Source of the DNA: Eubacterium sp.
Lineage (GTDB): Bacteria; Bacillota; Clostridia; Lachnospirales; Lachnospiraceae
Assembly: GCA_016292095.1 (NCBI GenBank)
Contig: JAEFAB010000006.1
Span: forward strand, 1 to 47,996
DNA length: 47,996 nucleotides
Reading direction: 5' to 3'
Positions 47,950-47,996 of this stretch are shown here, piece after piece. The stretch's first letter is position 1; each line of letters starts with the position of its first letter. The notes under the pieces are model-generated. The model searched no databases, was not told the origin of the DNA, and saw only the letters and a program-made list of their open reading frames with translations. The position numbers and the translations under genes are program-made.

Positions 47950-47996
47950 ATGGCAGAAGTATCTGTTTTAAATATGGAAGGAAGCGAAGTTGGAAA
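47950..47996 (+). CDS. rplD: 50S ribosomal protein L4, 5' end only
   Basis: The ATG at 47950 follows GAAAGGAGGAACACACAG. Only the first codons are in the window (MAEVSVLNMEGSEVG), matching the L4 N-terminus. The order after rplC confirms the call. Confidence 0.93.
   Translation, partial: MAEVSVLNMEGSEVG

Overview
The window (about 40% GC by eye, AT-rich, Gram-positive style ribosome binding sites such as AGGAGG, many U-rich hairpin terminators) looks like a chromosomal piece of a Clostridia species, most likely a Lachnospiraceae-type gut anaerobe. The reasons are BspA-type leucine-rich-repeat surface proteins, exported proteins with Thr/Glu-rich linkers, a meso-diaminopimelate dehydrogenase, a Spo0A-type DNA-binding domain and the order S10-L3-L4 at the right edge. 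Genus cannot be fixed from the sequence alone.

Left part (1-4743): the end of a surface protein gene, then a compact operon that looks like a ribosomal-peptide (RiPP-like) system. It has two tiny precursor-like peptides with a YxxP leader motif (870-989, 1095-1226), a membrane protein whose acidic tail repeats the C-terminal motifs of both peptides (1316-1987), an HPr-kinase-like enzyme, a PqqD-like peptide-binding protein, a SipW-like S26 peptidase and a PF14907-type nucleotidyltransferase. No lasso cyclase, lasso transglutaminase-like protease, radical SAM enzyme or LanM is present, so the product class is unclear.

Middle part (4748-26520): housekeeping and envelope genes. These are a DUF4832 exported protein, small HTH regulators, an MBL-fold hydrolase, an ABC-2 exporter (one ATPase, two permeases), a DUF1015 protein, a YkuD L,D-transpeptidase, an orphan amino-acid binding protein, ddh (lysine/DAP), an ECF sigma/anti-sigma/lipoprotein operon, a wall amidase with choline-binding-type repeats, an S1-domain protein, LRR and beta-propeller proteins, an acyltransferase and an HTH-AbrB fusion.

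Region 26521-27007 has no gene but carries a strikingly regular array. A 9-bp motif, TAAGGTACA, alternates in orientation at spacings of 30 and 34 bp, giving an exact 64-bp period for about 5.5 units. It lies directly upstream of an envelope operon (27008-35016: beta-helix lipoprotein, HlyD/MacA-like adaptor, MacB-type ATPase and permease, response regulator, sensor kinase). The promoter of that operon has a TTTAAG-N5-TTTAAG box suited to an OmpR-type regulator. The ATPase has a degenerate Walker A motif.

Right part (35062-47996): a MarR-DegV operon with a clear palindromic operator, an LRR protein, a stand-alone Spo0A C-terminal domain protein facing an XRE regulator, the TrkA-TrkH potassium uptake pair with a phosphopantetheinyl transferase, a MerR regulator with a textbook dyad promoter, an rRNA-methyltransferase-like gene and a small membrane protein. 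A non-coding stretch (46366-46919) then holds four 27-bp tandem repeats, a large nested inverted-repeat element and the promoter/leader of the S10 ribosomal operon (rpsJ, rplC, start of rplD).
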